DNA from: Icerya purchasi | Lineage: Eukaryota > Arthropoda > Insecta > Hemiptera > Monophlebidae | Length of the DNA stretch: 64,000 nt | Assembly (NCBI GenBank): GCA_039619475.1 | Contig: CM077116.1 | Span: 21,975,443 to 22,039,442, forward strand | Direction of reading: 5' to 3' | Part shown: positions 1-8,885 of the stretch, piece by piece | How positions within the stretch are numbered: position 1 is the stretch's first letter | Layout: each line of letters begins with the position of its first letter | The notes under the pieces: generated by a model | The model's input: only the letters and a program-made list of their open reading frames with translations | What the model was told of the DNA's origin: nothing | The model's database searches: none | Position numbers and translations under genes: made by a program

Positions 1-1310
1 TCATGTCTTCGTCTTTGTCTTGGTGTTCTGAAATCCTCTCCCACTCCTGCAGTACTTTCAGAAGCCAACATTTATCCTTTACACATTTGCCTTCCTTATA
101 AATCGTTTTCCTATTAAGTCCTCTAAACTATTTTCTGCTTATTCCCACATTTTGGCTAACTGGCGGTTTTCCTCCCTATTCACCATTTAACTGTATATGT
201 CATAAACTCCTGTTTTTTACATTCAGTTTTTCAGATTTTTTACATCCTCCTAAATTATTTTTTCTTCCTTCTCACACTAAAGGCTTCCCTCCAATCGCCT
301 CAAGCGAGTTCAGCGAGGCTTTGAGGTCCTTATTTCCTTTTTCTTCTGTCCTTTTTACGGATGATTCCAAGAGCGATGAGGGCGTCGGGGCCTCCTTCCT
401 TGCTTCTTCCCTTCCGCACTATGAACTATATAAGCTTCCTTCTATCTGTTCTATTTTTATTGCAGAATCGTATGCAATACTTCGGGCAGTTCTTTTCATT
501 GCACTTTTCTCCTACAATAACAAGTACCTTATCTGTTCCGACTCGATGAGCGTCGTGCAAGCCATATCCTCCTCTTTTCAATCCTCTTCATGCGACATCT
601 TTATCCTTTCTATTCGTTTCTTAATTGCTAACCTTTTTTTAGTTCGTTCCATTCAAATCGATCTTCTTTAGATTCCCAGTCATAGCGGCATCGTGGGTAA
701 CAAATTAGTTGACTTGTTTGCTCGCTCTGCTTCCTCTAACGGCAAATCTATCAATAAATTTAATGCTAACAATACCCTTCTGCTATCTAAGCAAGCACAC
801 TTCAAATCATGGTCATATATCTACATTACCTCCTTTTCTAATCCTCATTCTTTTTACAAACTAATGCAGCCTCTTCCTTCATTACGGTCTTGGTTTTCCG
901 ATTTTCCTGGTCTCAGTCGCTTTATCATTTCCTCCATAACGCGTCTTCGTTTCAACCATAATTGTCTTCCTTCGTCTCTTTTTCGTTTTTCCATTGTTTC
1001 TTGTTCACTTTGTGTCTTTCATCCCTTGGATCAGGACTGCGTTTGTGATGCGGATCATATTCTTTTTGAATGTTCTCTTCTGGTGCAGGAGAGTTCTCTT
1101 CTGTACACTAAGCTCTTACATCTTGAACTGCCTACTCCTTTTTGTGCTTCCTACATACTTTCCTTTCCTTCACCAGATGTTGTTCGAGCTTTAGCAGAGT
1201 TTATTTCTTCTATTTCTCTATACATTAAAATCTAATCCTTTAATTCGTAATTCCTGGATGATGGGTCAGTGCCCTTGGTTGGCGTTCCCCAAAAAAAGAA
1301 GAAAAAAAGA
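1..1310 (+). mobile_element. RNase H-bearing LINE, 3' part
   Basis: Decayed 3' portion of a non-LTR retrotransposon; its 5' end lies outside the window. The first ~200 bases match, by eye, the region after the reverse transcriptase in the minus-strand LINE at 1452-3260 (CLGVLKSSP versus CIGALNSSP). A type I RNase H domain follows at about 321-730: FTDDSKSDEGVGA, then FIAESYAILRA, then SDSMSVVQAI, then IPSHSGIVGNKLVD. The Trp expected before IPSHSG is a TAG stop at 669-671 in the same frame, a likely TGG-to-TAG change. The C-terminal Cys/His segment (CDADHILFEC) ends at the stop near 1235. The 3' UTR carries a GGGTCAGTGCC...GGCGTTCCCC element and an A-rich tail to about 1310. Not functional. 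Confidence 0.85.
321..1235 (+). pseudogene. LINE RNase H and C-terminal domain, one in-frame stop
   Basis: Two consecutive open segments (321-671 and 672-1235) lie in the same frame and are separated only by a TAG at 669-671. In life the domain would degrade the RNA strand of the cDNA hybrid during retrotransposition. Visible landmarks are the first Asp in FTDDSKS, the Glu in AESYAI, the Asp in CSDSMSV and the last acidic residue in NKLVDLFARSAS, so all four catalytic positions are still recognisable. The Cys/His-containing end CDADHILFECSLL recurs in at least three other copies in this window (near 22.2, 39.9 and 56 kb). Confidence 0.8.
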
Positions 1311-1384
1311 TCGTGGCCTAATAAAAAAATCGGGAACAATAAACTGTTTTCTTACACATAATGATGGTAAGACGCTTTCTATGT

Positions 1385-1451
1385 CATTTTTTTTATCGTA
1401 TACTTTATGAATGACTTTATACTTGTATATCTACCAAAAAATGAAAGGAAC
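1385..1451. repeat. Dispersed short repeat, left half
   Basis: The sequence TATACTTTATGAATGACTTT...TATCTACCAAAAA, ending in ATGAAAGGAAC, is repeated almost exactly at 19288-19345. The right half of this copy resumes at 3261 after an inserted LINE. Nature unknown; it may be the 3' tail of a larger repeat. Confidence 0.8.
1441..1451. repeat. Target-site duplication, left copy
   Basis: ATGAAAGGAAC here is repeated exactly at 3261-3271, flanking the minus-strand LINE. The following T run makes the exact edge ambiguous by one or two bases. Confidence 0.85.
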
Positions 1452-3260
1452 TTTTTTTTTTTTTTTTTGAGCATGTTAGCTAAAGACGTTACTCAATCAA
1501 AATGATTATAAAGAAAAAATATTAGAAATGGAACATACGAATGAAGCTAACAAAGGAATAGCCAAGGGAGACGGAAAAGAAAGGATACTGTGAACGCTGT
1601 AGGGCGTAGGGAGGCCAAGGAGCAAAAGACCGGAATACAGTATCGCGCGTTCTGAAGTAATGGAAGGACATTCAAGCAAAATGTGGTTTGCATCACAAAC
1701 GAAGTTTGCTTCTGACGGATCAAACGGATAAAAAAAGGAGACTGAGTAGTGGAGAAACGGAAGAGCAAAGCAGGAGGCAAGGTGTAATTAAACCGAAGTC
1801 TAATTATAGATGAGATAGTTGACCGCCTCATGTTGGGGAAATTAAGAAACCACGGAAATAGAGGACGAATGGGTTGTATGGATAAGTAAAAGGAAGCAGG
1901 ATTAGAAAATGCAGAAGAATAGAGATCAGACCAACAGTCGCGGTGGCAATGACAGGGAAGAGGAAGAAGACTTTGAGCTGGGAAATGACTAATAAAGCGA
2001 CCATATAAAGCAGCCGAACGTGCCAACGAGTCGACTAACTCGTTGCCCGAAATTCCACAATGACTAGGAATCCACAAAATAGATCAATACGGACAGAGCG
2101 GGAATGAAATAGATGTGAAATTAAGGAACCTATGTGAAGCACGATAGGATCAGCGGATGGTTTAGGAAAGGGAGTAGCAATGGCTTGTAAAACGCCTTTT
2201 GAATCAGAAGATAAGAGAACCTTGGATATATTGTTAGTAGAGACTATAAAAAGGATTGCCTGTAAGATCGCAATAGATTCGGCTAGGAATATGGAGGAGA
2301 ACGAGGGGAGTTTGAACGTCTCAGAATAGCCGAAATCCGGCAGAGTAAAAGCCGCTGCAACCCCCAAAGCTGACTTTGAGCCGTCTGTAAATATTAAAGT
2401 ACAAGAAGGAAAGAGGATAAAACATAGTTAAATTCGTTATGAGCGACGGGAGAGGGAAGAGTAACATACGAAGGAAGAAAAAGTAAACTGGGCGAGTAAA
2501 TAAAATCTGGGAAATTATAGGTAAAATAAGGGCATTTAGTGTAGGATAGAACAAAAGGAGAGAAGGTCCCGAGACGTGAAGAAATCAAAGAAAGGATTGG
2601 GGTTTTACGAGGAGAGAAACGCCAGTTGTTGAATATAAACCAGTAGGAATTGCAAATATGAAGACGTTTGATCAGAAATCGTTCACCTAGATAAAGTCTT
2701 CGGATGAATAAAGGACAGGAACCAGTTTCTGCCAAAATGGCTGCAACAGGAGAGGAGTTCAAGGCACCGATACAAAGGCGGTGACACATATTATGAATTT
2801 TATCAAGCTTAAGGAAAAGATATTTAGGAGCACTAGCCTAAAGGAACGAGCAATAATCGAATTTAGAAAGGATAGTGGCCTTATATAGCATCAGAAGGAT
2901 ATAAGGATCCCCACCCCAATTACGGGAGGAGAGAGCCTTCAACCAATTAACCATCTTGAGGGCCGACGTATAAAGATAATTGAAATGATCGTGAAAGCAC
3001 AAGTTACTGTTAAGAACAATGCCAAGGTAGGAAACGGAACTAACTGTAGGAAGGTGACGCGCGGATAGGTTGACTGAGGAACGACTATAAGGACGATAAG
3101 TGAAAACCATAGCTGCTGATTTCCCGGAAGAAGTAAAAAGGTGAAGATCGGATAACGCATTATCCAGAGAGAAAAGAGAGTTGTTAAGTTCCACGACAGT
3201 GGAAGAAAGATTAATTGAGGAAGAGTAAATGAGTATATCATCGGCAAAGAATAAGGAAGT
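1452..3260 (-). mobile_element. RNase H-bearing LINE, 5'-truncated, with TSD
   Basis: Non-LTR retrotransposon on the minus strand. Its poly-A tail is the T run at 1452-1468 and its 5' truncation point is at about 3260, just upstream of the reverse transcriptase FADD box (3235-3246). The order on the minus strand is FADD box and RT thumb (YLGIVLNSNL, then LKALSSRNWGGD), a connection region (2394-2789), RNase H (2035-2367), WIPSHCGISGNELVDSLARS (from 2077) and a C-terminal Cys-rich remnant. Several frameshifts separate these blocks. An 11-bp target duplication (1441-1451 and 3261-3271) shows insertion by target-primed reverse transcription into the dispersed repeat whose unbroken relative lies at 19288-19398. 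Confidence 0.88.
1547..3250 (-). pseudogene. LINE RT-thumb/RNase H polyprotein relic
   Basis: Four open blocks (2838-3194, 2394-2789, 2035-2367, 1547-2077) follow one another on the minus strand and together read as the end of a LINE ORF2 protein. The catalytic FADD of the RT is read in the frame FADDILIYSSS at the truncated end; the fingers and palm upstream of it are absent. The RNase H core shows AESIAILQA and SSDSKGVLQAI. The frame changes near 2040, so WIPSHCGISGNELVD is in a different frame from the core. Non-functional. Confidence 0.82.
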
Positions 3261-3322
3261 ATGAAAGGAACTTCGTTCCTATCGGGTGTACCCCTCTAGA
3301 CACCATTTTTTTTTTTTTTTTT
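3261..3322. repeat. Dispersed short repeat, right half
   Basis: ATGAAAGGAACTTCGTTCCT...GGGTGT...CTAGACACC followed by a T run matches 19345-19398 (GAAAGGAACTTGGTTCCTAC...TCTAGACAGCAC plus T-rich tract). GGAAC..GTTCC makes a small internal inverted repeat. Confidence 0.8.
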
Positions 3323-3352
3323 TGGGCACCGAAAATTTAACTTATTGACAGC

Positions 3353-3575
3353 TCAACATCTTTATTTATTATATATTTCGGCGCGATCAGTCGACTGGTT
3401 TCTTTACAGCTGCTGTTATTGTTGGTCAATCTTATGTGTTTCTTGCATTTTTATTTATTTATTTTTTCTCAACATCTTTATTCATTATAAAAATTGCAAG
3501 AAACACATGAGATTGACCAATAATAACAGCAGCTGTATAGAAACCAGTTGACTGATCGCGTCGAAATGCGCATAT
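3353..3575. repeat. Fold-back hairpin repeat
   Basis: Two arms of about 70 bp are inverted copies: 3379-3448 (contains GATCAGTCGACTGG and CAGCTGCTGTTATTG) and 3490-3566 (contains CAATAATAACAGCAGCTG and CCAGTTGACTGATC). The loop is about 40 bp. A short direct repeat, CAACATCTTTAT, lies at the outer left edge and again in the loop. No coding sequence. It could be a fold-back MITE or a duplicated inverted segment; I saw no clean target duplication. Confidence 0.75.
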
Positions 3576-3579
3576 CATA

Positions 3580-4660
3580 ACTAGATACAGCTTGCCGCTT
3601 TAGAGCAAAAAAAAAAAAAGAAAAAGGAGTATTTTAGGTGGACAAGCCTCTATAATCCGGCTATACTTAAATACCCTAATTATGATGAAATGAAAACGGT
3701 GAAAATAAATTTTGAGTCGAGAAAAAATCATTTGAACCAGAAAATTATATAACTGTTATGTCAAGAAATAGGTCGCTCTTTTGTTTTAACCTTTCCTTTC
3801 GACTTTTGCGAGCATTGTCCATAAAATTTTTATTTCGGAACTAATTCGCGTTCATATTTTTTATTTCTTTTTTCAGATGGGTATGTATTTTATTGTAATG
3901 TCTTGTTGTTCTAGCTGAGTACAAATTTGCCCAGTTAGTAGTAGTAAAATTAATTAGCGGGTAAAGTAAAGTAAAGTAAAGTGGGGAGATTCCTTGGACT
4001 CTTAGTAAAAAGTTAGAAATCGTGAAATTGAGCTTTCCACAATCTAGTTGATGCTTCAAAGAATTTCAGATCAATTAATTTCTTTCGGCCATACAGACTT
4101 GCAAGAAACACCTAAGCTTTTAAGGAAGAAATAGGTTTCGACCCGATGATCTCAATTTGGTAGTCAAACATATACTTACATACCGCGGACATTATTTTTA
4201 TTTTTGTTAGACTGTAGCTAAAACTCATTTTGTTTTTGCGTATAAAACTGATGCGAGCAAAACGATTAACAGTATTTACCGCAATTGCACGCATACACGT
4301 CAGAGAAGGTGTGTAAGAGAGCATCTTTCGTGAGTGCTGTTTTATAAACAATTGGAAACGCAGAATGGTCTGAATATAAAAATTTATCTATTTTTGGTTG
4401 ATCGTAGAATACAAAAACATTGTTTGAATTGCGATGGTACTCTACGAGAATTTATTATTTGCCTTCTAGACTTGCTTCTTTCATTGTTCAGTCGATTATA
4501 TGTAAATAAAAAACAAAAAAATATTAAACATTTCAGACGCTTAAGAATCTGTTAAAACACTAATAATAGTAATGATAATTAAATAATAATAATGATAATA
4601 AAATAATAAAACACGAGCTCGTTAAAGAATATTGATTAAAAATTCTGTTTTTTGTTTTTG
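3580..4660. other. AT-rich stretch, nothing recognised
   Basis: Homopolymer and AT-rich DNA with a small direct repeat of AAAGT at 3966-3981. Open frames here (for example minus 4112-4351) have no recognisable motif and a composition expected by chance. Confidence 0.5.
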
Positions 4661-5128
4661 TGTTTTGTTTTATGGCTACGAAACATCAGAGCAATTTACC
4701 ATTGGGTCAGCTCCCCGAGACGTCTTACGTAATGCTTTAATAGGGTTTAATAATTTAATAATTTTGGCTTGAAGATCTGCTCTATGTTGTATCCAAAAAG
4801 GTTTATGGTCTATTGTTAAACCTTAATTTTTTTTATATGGGGTAATAAATTAATAGGTTGCCCGCGAATATTAATGCGGGGATTGTATATGTGGTTTAGT
4901 AGTGAAGATGGTTAAGGAAGTTTTTGTTTATTTCCCGAAAATAATTGTTGCATATGTTTTTATTTGGTTTTCGCAGATACAAAATCAGAATTGTTTTTAT
5001 TTTTATTATGAAGTACGAAATCGTCGGCATACGAACAGCATGTTAGACCCTGTGGGTATAGAAACGTAAAAAAACTCCTCCCTTATGTAGATATTGAATA
5101 GTATAGGACTTAAAGCTACCTTTAATAT

Positions 5129-5139
5129 TATAGTCTATT
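5129..5139. repeat. TSD of nested LINE, left
   Basis: TATAGTCTATT, repeated exactly at 5603-5613 on the other side of the nested plus-strand LINE tail. Confidence 0.85.
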
Positions 5140-5602
5140 CCGAAGAGAGATCGTTCTCAATCCAGATAACAAGCCACTAGGTTTGGACTTACCAAGAAGC
5201 ATCTGGACAAGGTTGAACCGCTTCCGAACGGAACATGGAAGGTGCGGGAAAATGATGAAGAGATATGGAATCGAAAATGAAACGGCATATGACTGTGGCC
5301 AGATGGAACAGACAATGCATCATATCCTGAAGGAATGTCGGAGGCGAGCTCTAAAGGGCGGCTGGGAAGAGATTATCAAACTGACGGGACTAGCGACAGA
5401 GTGGCTACAAAATCTTGACGTTACAGTATAACATGTATAAGAATATGCTATAGTTGGTGACGATGTAAACATGAAAATTCATATATGATTCTTTGTTAAT
5501 TATTGGTTAAGTCGTTTAGTAATAGTATTTTGTTCGCTGATTCAAACCCTCTTTCTTTCTTTTTGATACCCGTAGACATACGAATAAATAAAAATAAATA
5601 AA
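5140..5602 (+). mobile_element. Nested LINE 3' fragment
   Basis: 5'-truncated LINE carrying only the C-terminal zinc-knuckle region and 3' UTR. The open frame up to the stop at 5431 reads DLPRSIWTRLNRFRTEHGRC then DCGQMEQTMHHILKEC, a Cys/His finger typical of non-LTR ORF2 C-termini. The start is within the truncated element, so no genuine initiator is expected. The 3' UTR ends in ACCCGTAGACATACGAATAAAT followed by imperfect AAAT repeats. It is flanked by an 11-bp direct repeat and interrupts the minus-strand RT at 4663-6965, so it is the younger insertion. Confidence 0.85.
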
Positions 5603-6969
5603 TATAGTCTATTGAATGTTTTTTCAACTTTCCCTGTTATTATATAGTTCAGAAAATATAATTGATTGCCCAGAATTAGTTTACGCATAAATTTATCAAG
5701 ATTTACAGGTACCTGGCTGTTTTCAAGTACTACATCAAAATAAAAATATTTACATCATTGAATGCTCCTTTTATATTCAGGAAAGTTGCCGTCAAGAATT
5801 ATTTTTTGATAGATGTTTATTAAATCCAATTTAGTGGGTGAATTATACAGTGTCCGTAGTGTTCAAGCCCTGGTCCGCAGCCAAGATCTCCCGTGGTAAA
5901 ATGTTGTATTCGCTTCACCGCATCAGCCTATTCTTAATTATTATTTTATATGCCTTGCTAATGCAAGACGTTAAACATATAGGTCTATATGATGTCGGAT
6001 GAAAGGTGGTGGTTTTCCAGGCTTCAGTACCGGAACTACTAATACTGTCAGGTGTTATTAAACCGGAAGACAATAGTCCGTTGAAAATATTCGCTAATTC
6101 GATTTTATATTTGTCCTCTCGATGTAATAATATCGAAAAAATTACATCACCCAATCCTGAAGACGTATCCCTTTTCTTGAATAATGGATTGAACACTTTT
6201 TTTATAGGGCTATTTAAAAAATACATTCCGTTATTACCGATTCCGTTATCCGTTCCATCGACTTTTTTTGCCGAGGAAACATAAGGCCGGAGCAACCAAT
6301 GTAGCCTGTCGCTCTTTAGTAGATTAAATCGATGGTGCTTATTTTTAAATCATTTAACTGGTGGCTACCTCACAATATCTTTTTTAGGCTAATCTTTTTG
6401 TTTCCTTCTAAAATTTCCGGCTAACAGCGAAGGGCCGGGGCCACTCTTCTGTATTCAACATATGGCTCCATGGTCTCACTTATACGGAATTTCTTTAATG
6501 CCAGATTTCTTTAGGGTTAATTTTAGAACTAAAATTCTTATTCCATCAAGGTGTAGGTGTTTTTTTTTACCAAAATATTGTAACTTCGGAGGCATGGAGA
6601 ACGGTGTAATGCCGAAATCAGCATACTGTGGAAGGTTTCGCAATTCAGTAGAGGGAAGGTTACATTAACCGTTCTATTAATTTCTTGTTCCGTTATTTCT
6701 GAAAACTTACTCCACTCGTTAAACGTCCATCTCTTCCTGTTACTTAACCGATTTGACTATGCTGTGTTCATTTTTTGTGTCTACGCCATTACTGATTTCT
6801 ATTGATATGGGATGGTGGTCACTGCCTAAAAACAATATCGAACTAAATAGATATATATATATCGGAGGATGGCATGGAAAGATCGAGAGGGTTATTAATT
6901 GTGCACGAATTATTTATTCTAGTGCTGTTACCATCATTCGGTAGACTTGAATGCGAGTTAGTATTTCTA

Positions 6970-8235
6970 TTGCAGCTTCCACTTTTTGCTATCGTTAGCA
7001 TCCTCACCACTCATAATAATAATGAAAGGATAGAGACTATCGAAACTATTGTGAATAATTGAGGGAAATCGATTTTATTTGTCGGTGAGGAGTAATATGA
7101 GATAAAACATCCGGTAAAAATTTCGCCTTCTGTTTATTTTAGTTGAAAATACACGCGATTTCAAAGAATGAAGTGAACGAACAATTGGTGTATGTTTAAT
7201 TTTATTTGATTTATCCAGTTGTTTTTTTTTTTTTTTTTTTAATGTTTTTATCGCGTTAAAGGATACGTGTTTGCAAGTAAGTAGGCTTGGAGAGCTGTCT
7301 GCTACTTAAAATTGTAGTTAGTAGATGTTTACATTTTTATACTTTTTATCGATGTTCGTGGCTCAATTAGTTAATGAAATATTCAAATTAAAAAAAAAAC
7401 AAGTTCAGTCAAGCATGAGGTTTCATGCGTTGAGGATTCCGTATGAAAGTTAACAATAACTATAATTATTTAGTATGTAAGAAAATTTGTTTGAATAAAT
7501 TTCTATTTTTATTTTACTATTTTAATTTAATATCTTAATAAATTTCAGAGATCTTTTCTAATAATAATTTAAAACAGTAAAGCAAAATACTAATTTGAAT
7601 CGAAGACTTAGACTAATTTGAAGTGAAATGTAACGGTTATGAAGAAAAATGAATTAAATCCTTTTTTTATTTATTTTTTTAAATTATTGGTTTAGATTTA
7701 ATAACTAATATTAAGGTTTTATGATTTTTTAAAATGTGTAATTTTGTTAATTCCTACACCTATCTTTCTTGAATAGCCGACCGTCAAAGATATTTAATAA
7801 ATATATAAACGAAAACACGCAAAAAATATTAATTAGAAATAATATTGATGCTACGTATCACTCTGCTGCGGATGCTAGAATGTTGGTGTTCCCTGCTGGC
7901 AGGTTGGTGTACGTTGGTGATTGCATCCTGGATTCTCGGCGAATGGGAGGGAGAGACACGGTAATCGAAATTATAGTTTACGAATTTTGTAAATGTCACT
8001 AATTGGAAAACCGAATTTCGAGGCGATTTGGTTACTTTGTTATTAAACTTCTTTCGGTTGCAAGACGAACTGGTTACTTTACCAAAAAAGGTCGATATAG
8101 TTCCGCGATGTGAAAAAGACTGTCGTTCTACTGTGATGATTTTTTAACAATTCGGTATTTTCTTTCGACTCTCTCAATACGTTAGACCATTATTAATTTT
8201 TTTTTTTTGTATTTATTTACTAGCATAGGGCGTTA
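6970..8235. other. AT-rich spacer with one conserved hairpin motif
   Basis: No gene recognised. It contains a poly-T tract at 7221-7240 and the hairpin motif listed at 7403-7453. The open frame 7769-8002 (plus) contains a GC-richer stretch, SAADARMLVFPAGRLVYVGD, that I cannot assign to any family; it may be chance or a very decayed coding piece. Confidence 0.5.
7403..7453 (+). repeat. Dispersed hairpin motif, copy 1
   Basis: CAGTCAAGCATGAGG then TTTCATGCGTTGAGG then ATTCCGTATG. Related copies occur at 25315-25365 (plus) and 43571-43620 (minus). The GCATG...CATGC core can pair, and the stem is kept with base changes in the other copies. Confidence 0.65.
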
Positions 8236-8239
8236 AATT

Positions 8240-8850
8240 GTTTAACAAATCGAAATACTATTCGCATCTGTTTTTCATCAGGCGGACGTACCACCTAAAC
8301 AATGATGCGGTGAGTCCGTTCCTTTCATTACAGTTCATAACAACACTAACACACGCCGTAATGAAAATAACCAAACCAAAACCTGCGATCCCGTTCCGTT
8401 TCTTATCCCTCGTACTAACACTACTAACGCAAATTATAACAATCCGAACCAAATTCTAAAAACCGCTGCAATCTCGTATTCCGATAAAGCAAAAAGAAAA
8501 ATAACACCGATTAACAAACCTGTTTATTTCGTGCATTCAAGAAACCCACTTAAAACAAAACCAACATTTAAAACTAAAAAACTATAAAGTTCTCGAATCA
8601 AATCCGGTGCTTGCTAGTTGTGCGCGTGGGGGAATAATATTATCCGTTCGTGCGGATATTAACTTTCAACAGATAATGTTACCATCCGACATTCAACCAG
8701 TAACAGTCGAAATTCGTACGCCAGTTCCACGGGAGAATTCCGAACCGTATTTAGAAACTTTTAAAGTTGCCAAAAAATTCAAACAGTTCCTCCCCTCTAG
8801 CGCCGCGAGTATTACAGCTAAAAATTTTGAACAGGGTTAAACATATGCGC
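8240..8850 (+). pseudogene. LINE ORF1 tail / endonuclease N-terminal fragment
   Basis: Plus-strand remnant of a Jockey-like element. In one frame CIQETHLKQNQHLKLKNYKV (about 8530-8595) is followed by VLASCARGGIILSV and VTVEIRTPVPR. These are the start of an apurinic endonuclease domain: QETHLK contains the catalytic Glu, followed by the GG-containing strand. The preceding open frame (8238-8459) may be the end of ORF1 but has no diagnostic motif. The homology stops where the satellite array begins. Confidence 0.7.
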
Positions 8851-8885
8851 TTCGACATATATTTCTCAAGTTTGGAACATCAAGG

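Larger units (their letters stand above)
4663..6965 (-). mobile_element. LINE (endonuclease to RT), split by a nested insertion
   Basis: Minus-strand non-LTR retrotransposon relic read from high to low coordinates. The order is endonuclease C-terminus with GSDHHPISIEI (about 6800-6850), a linker (KRWTFNEWSKFSEITEQEI, about 6690-6740), RT start HPTSYRPICLTSCISKAYKI (about 5940-6010), and QGLNTTDTV further on. After an interruption at 5140-5602 it continues with LSPILFNIYIREEF, the catalytic CCSYADDFVLH (about 5008-5040) and the thumb, with KLLNPIKALRKTSRGAD ending about 4690. Stops and frameshifts are numerous. The domain content (EN-RT, with no RNase H seen) fits a Jockey/CR1-like element, but the clade is uncertain. 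Confidence 0.8.

Noticed and set aside
6006..6284. 92-codon plus-strand frame
   Set aside because: Antisense of the minus-strand reverse transcriptase relic, which has clear motifs on the other strand.
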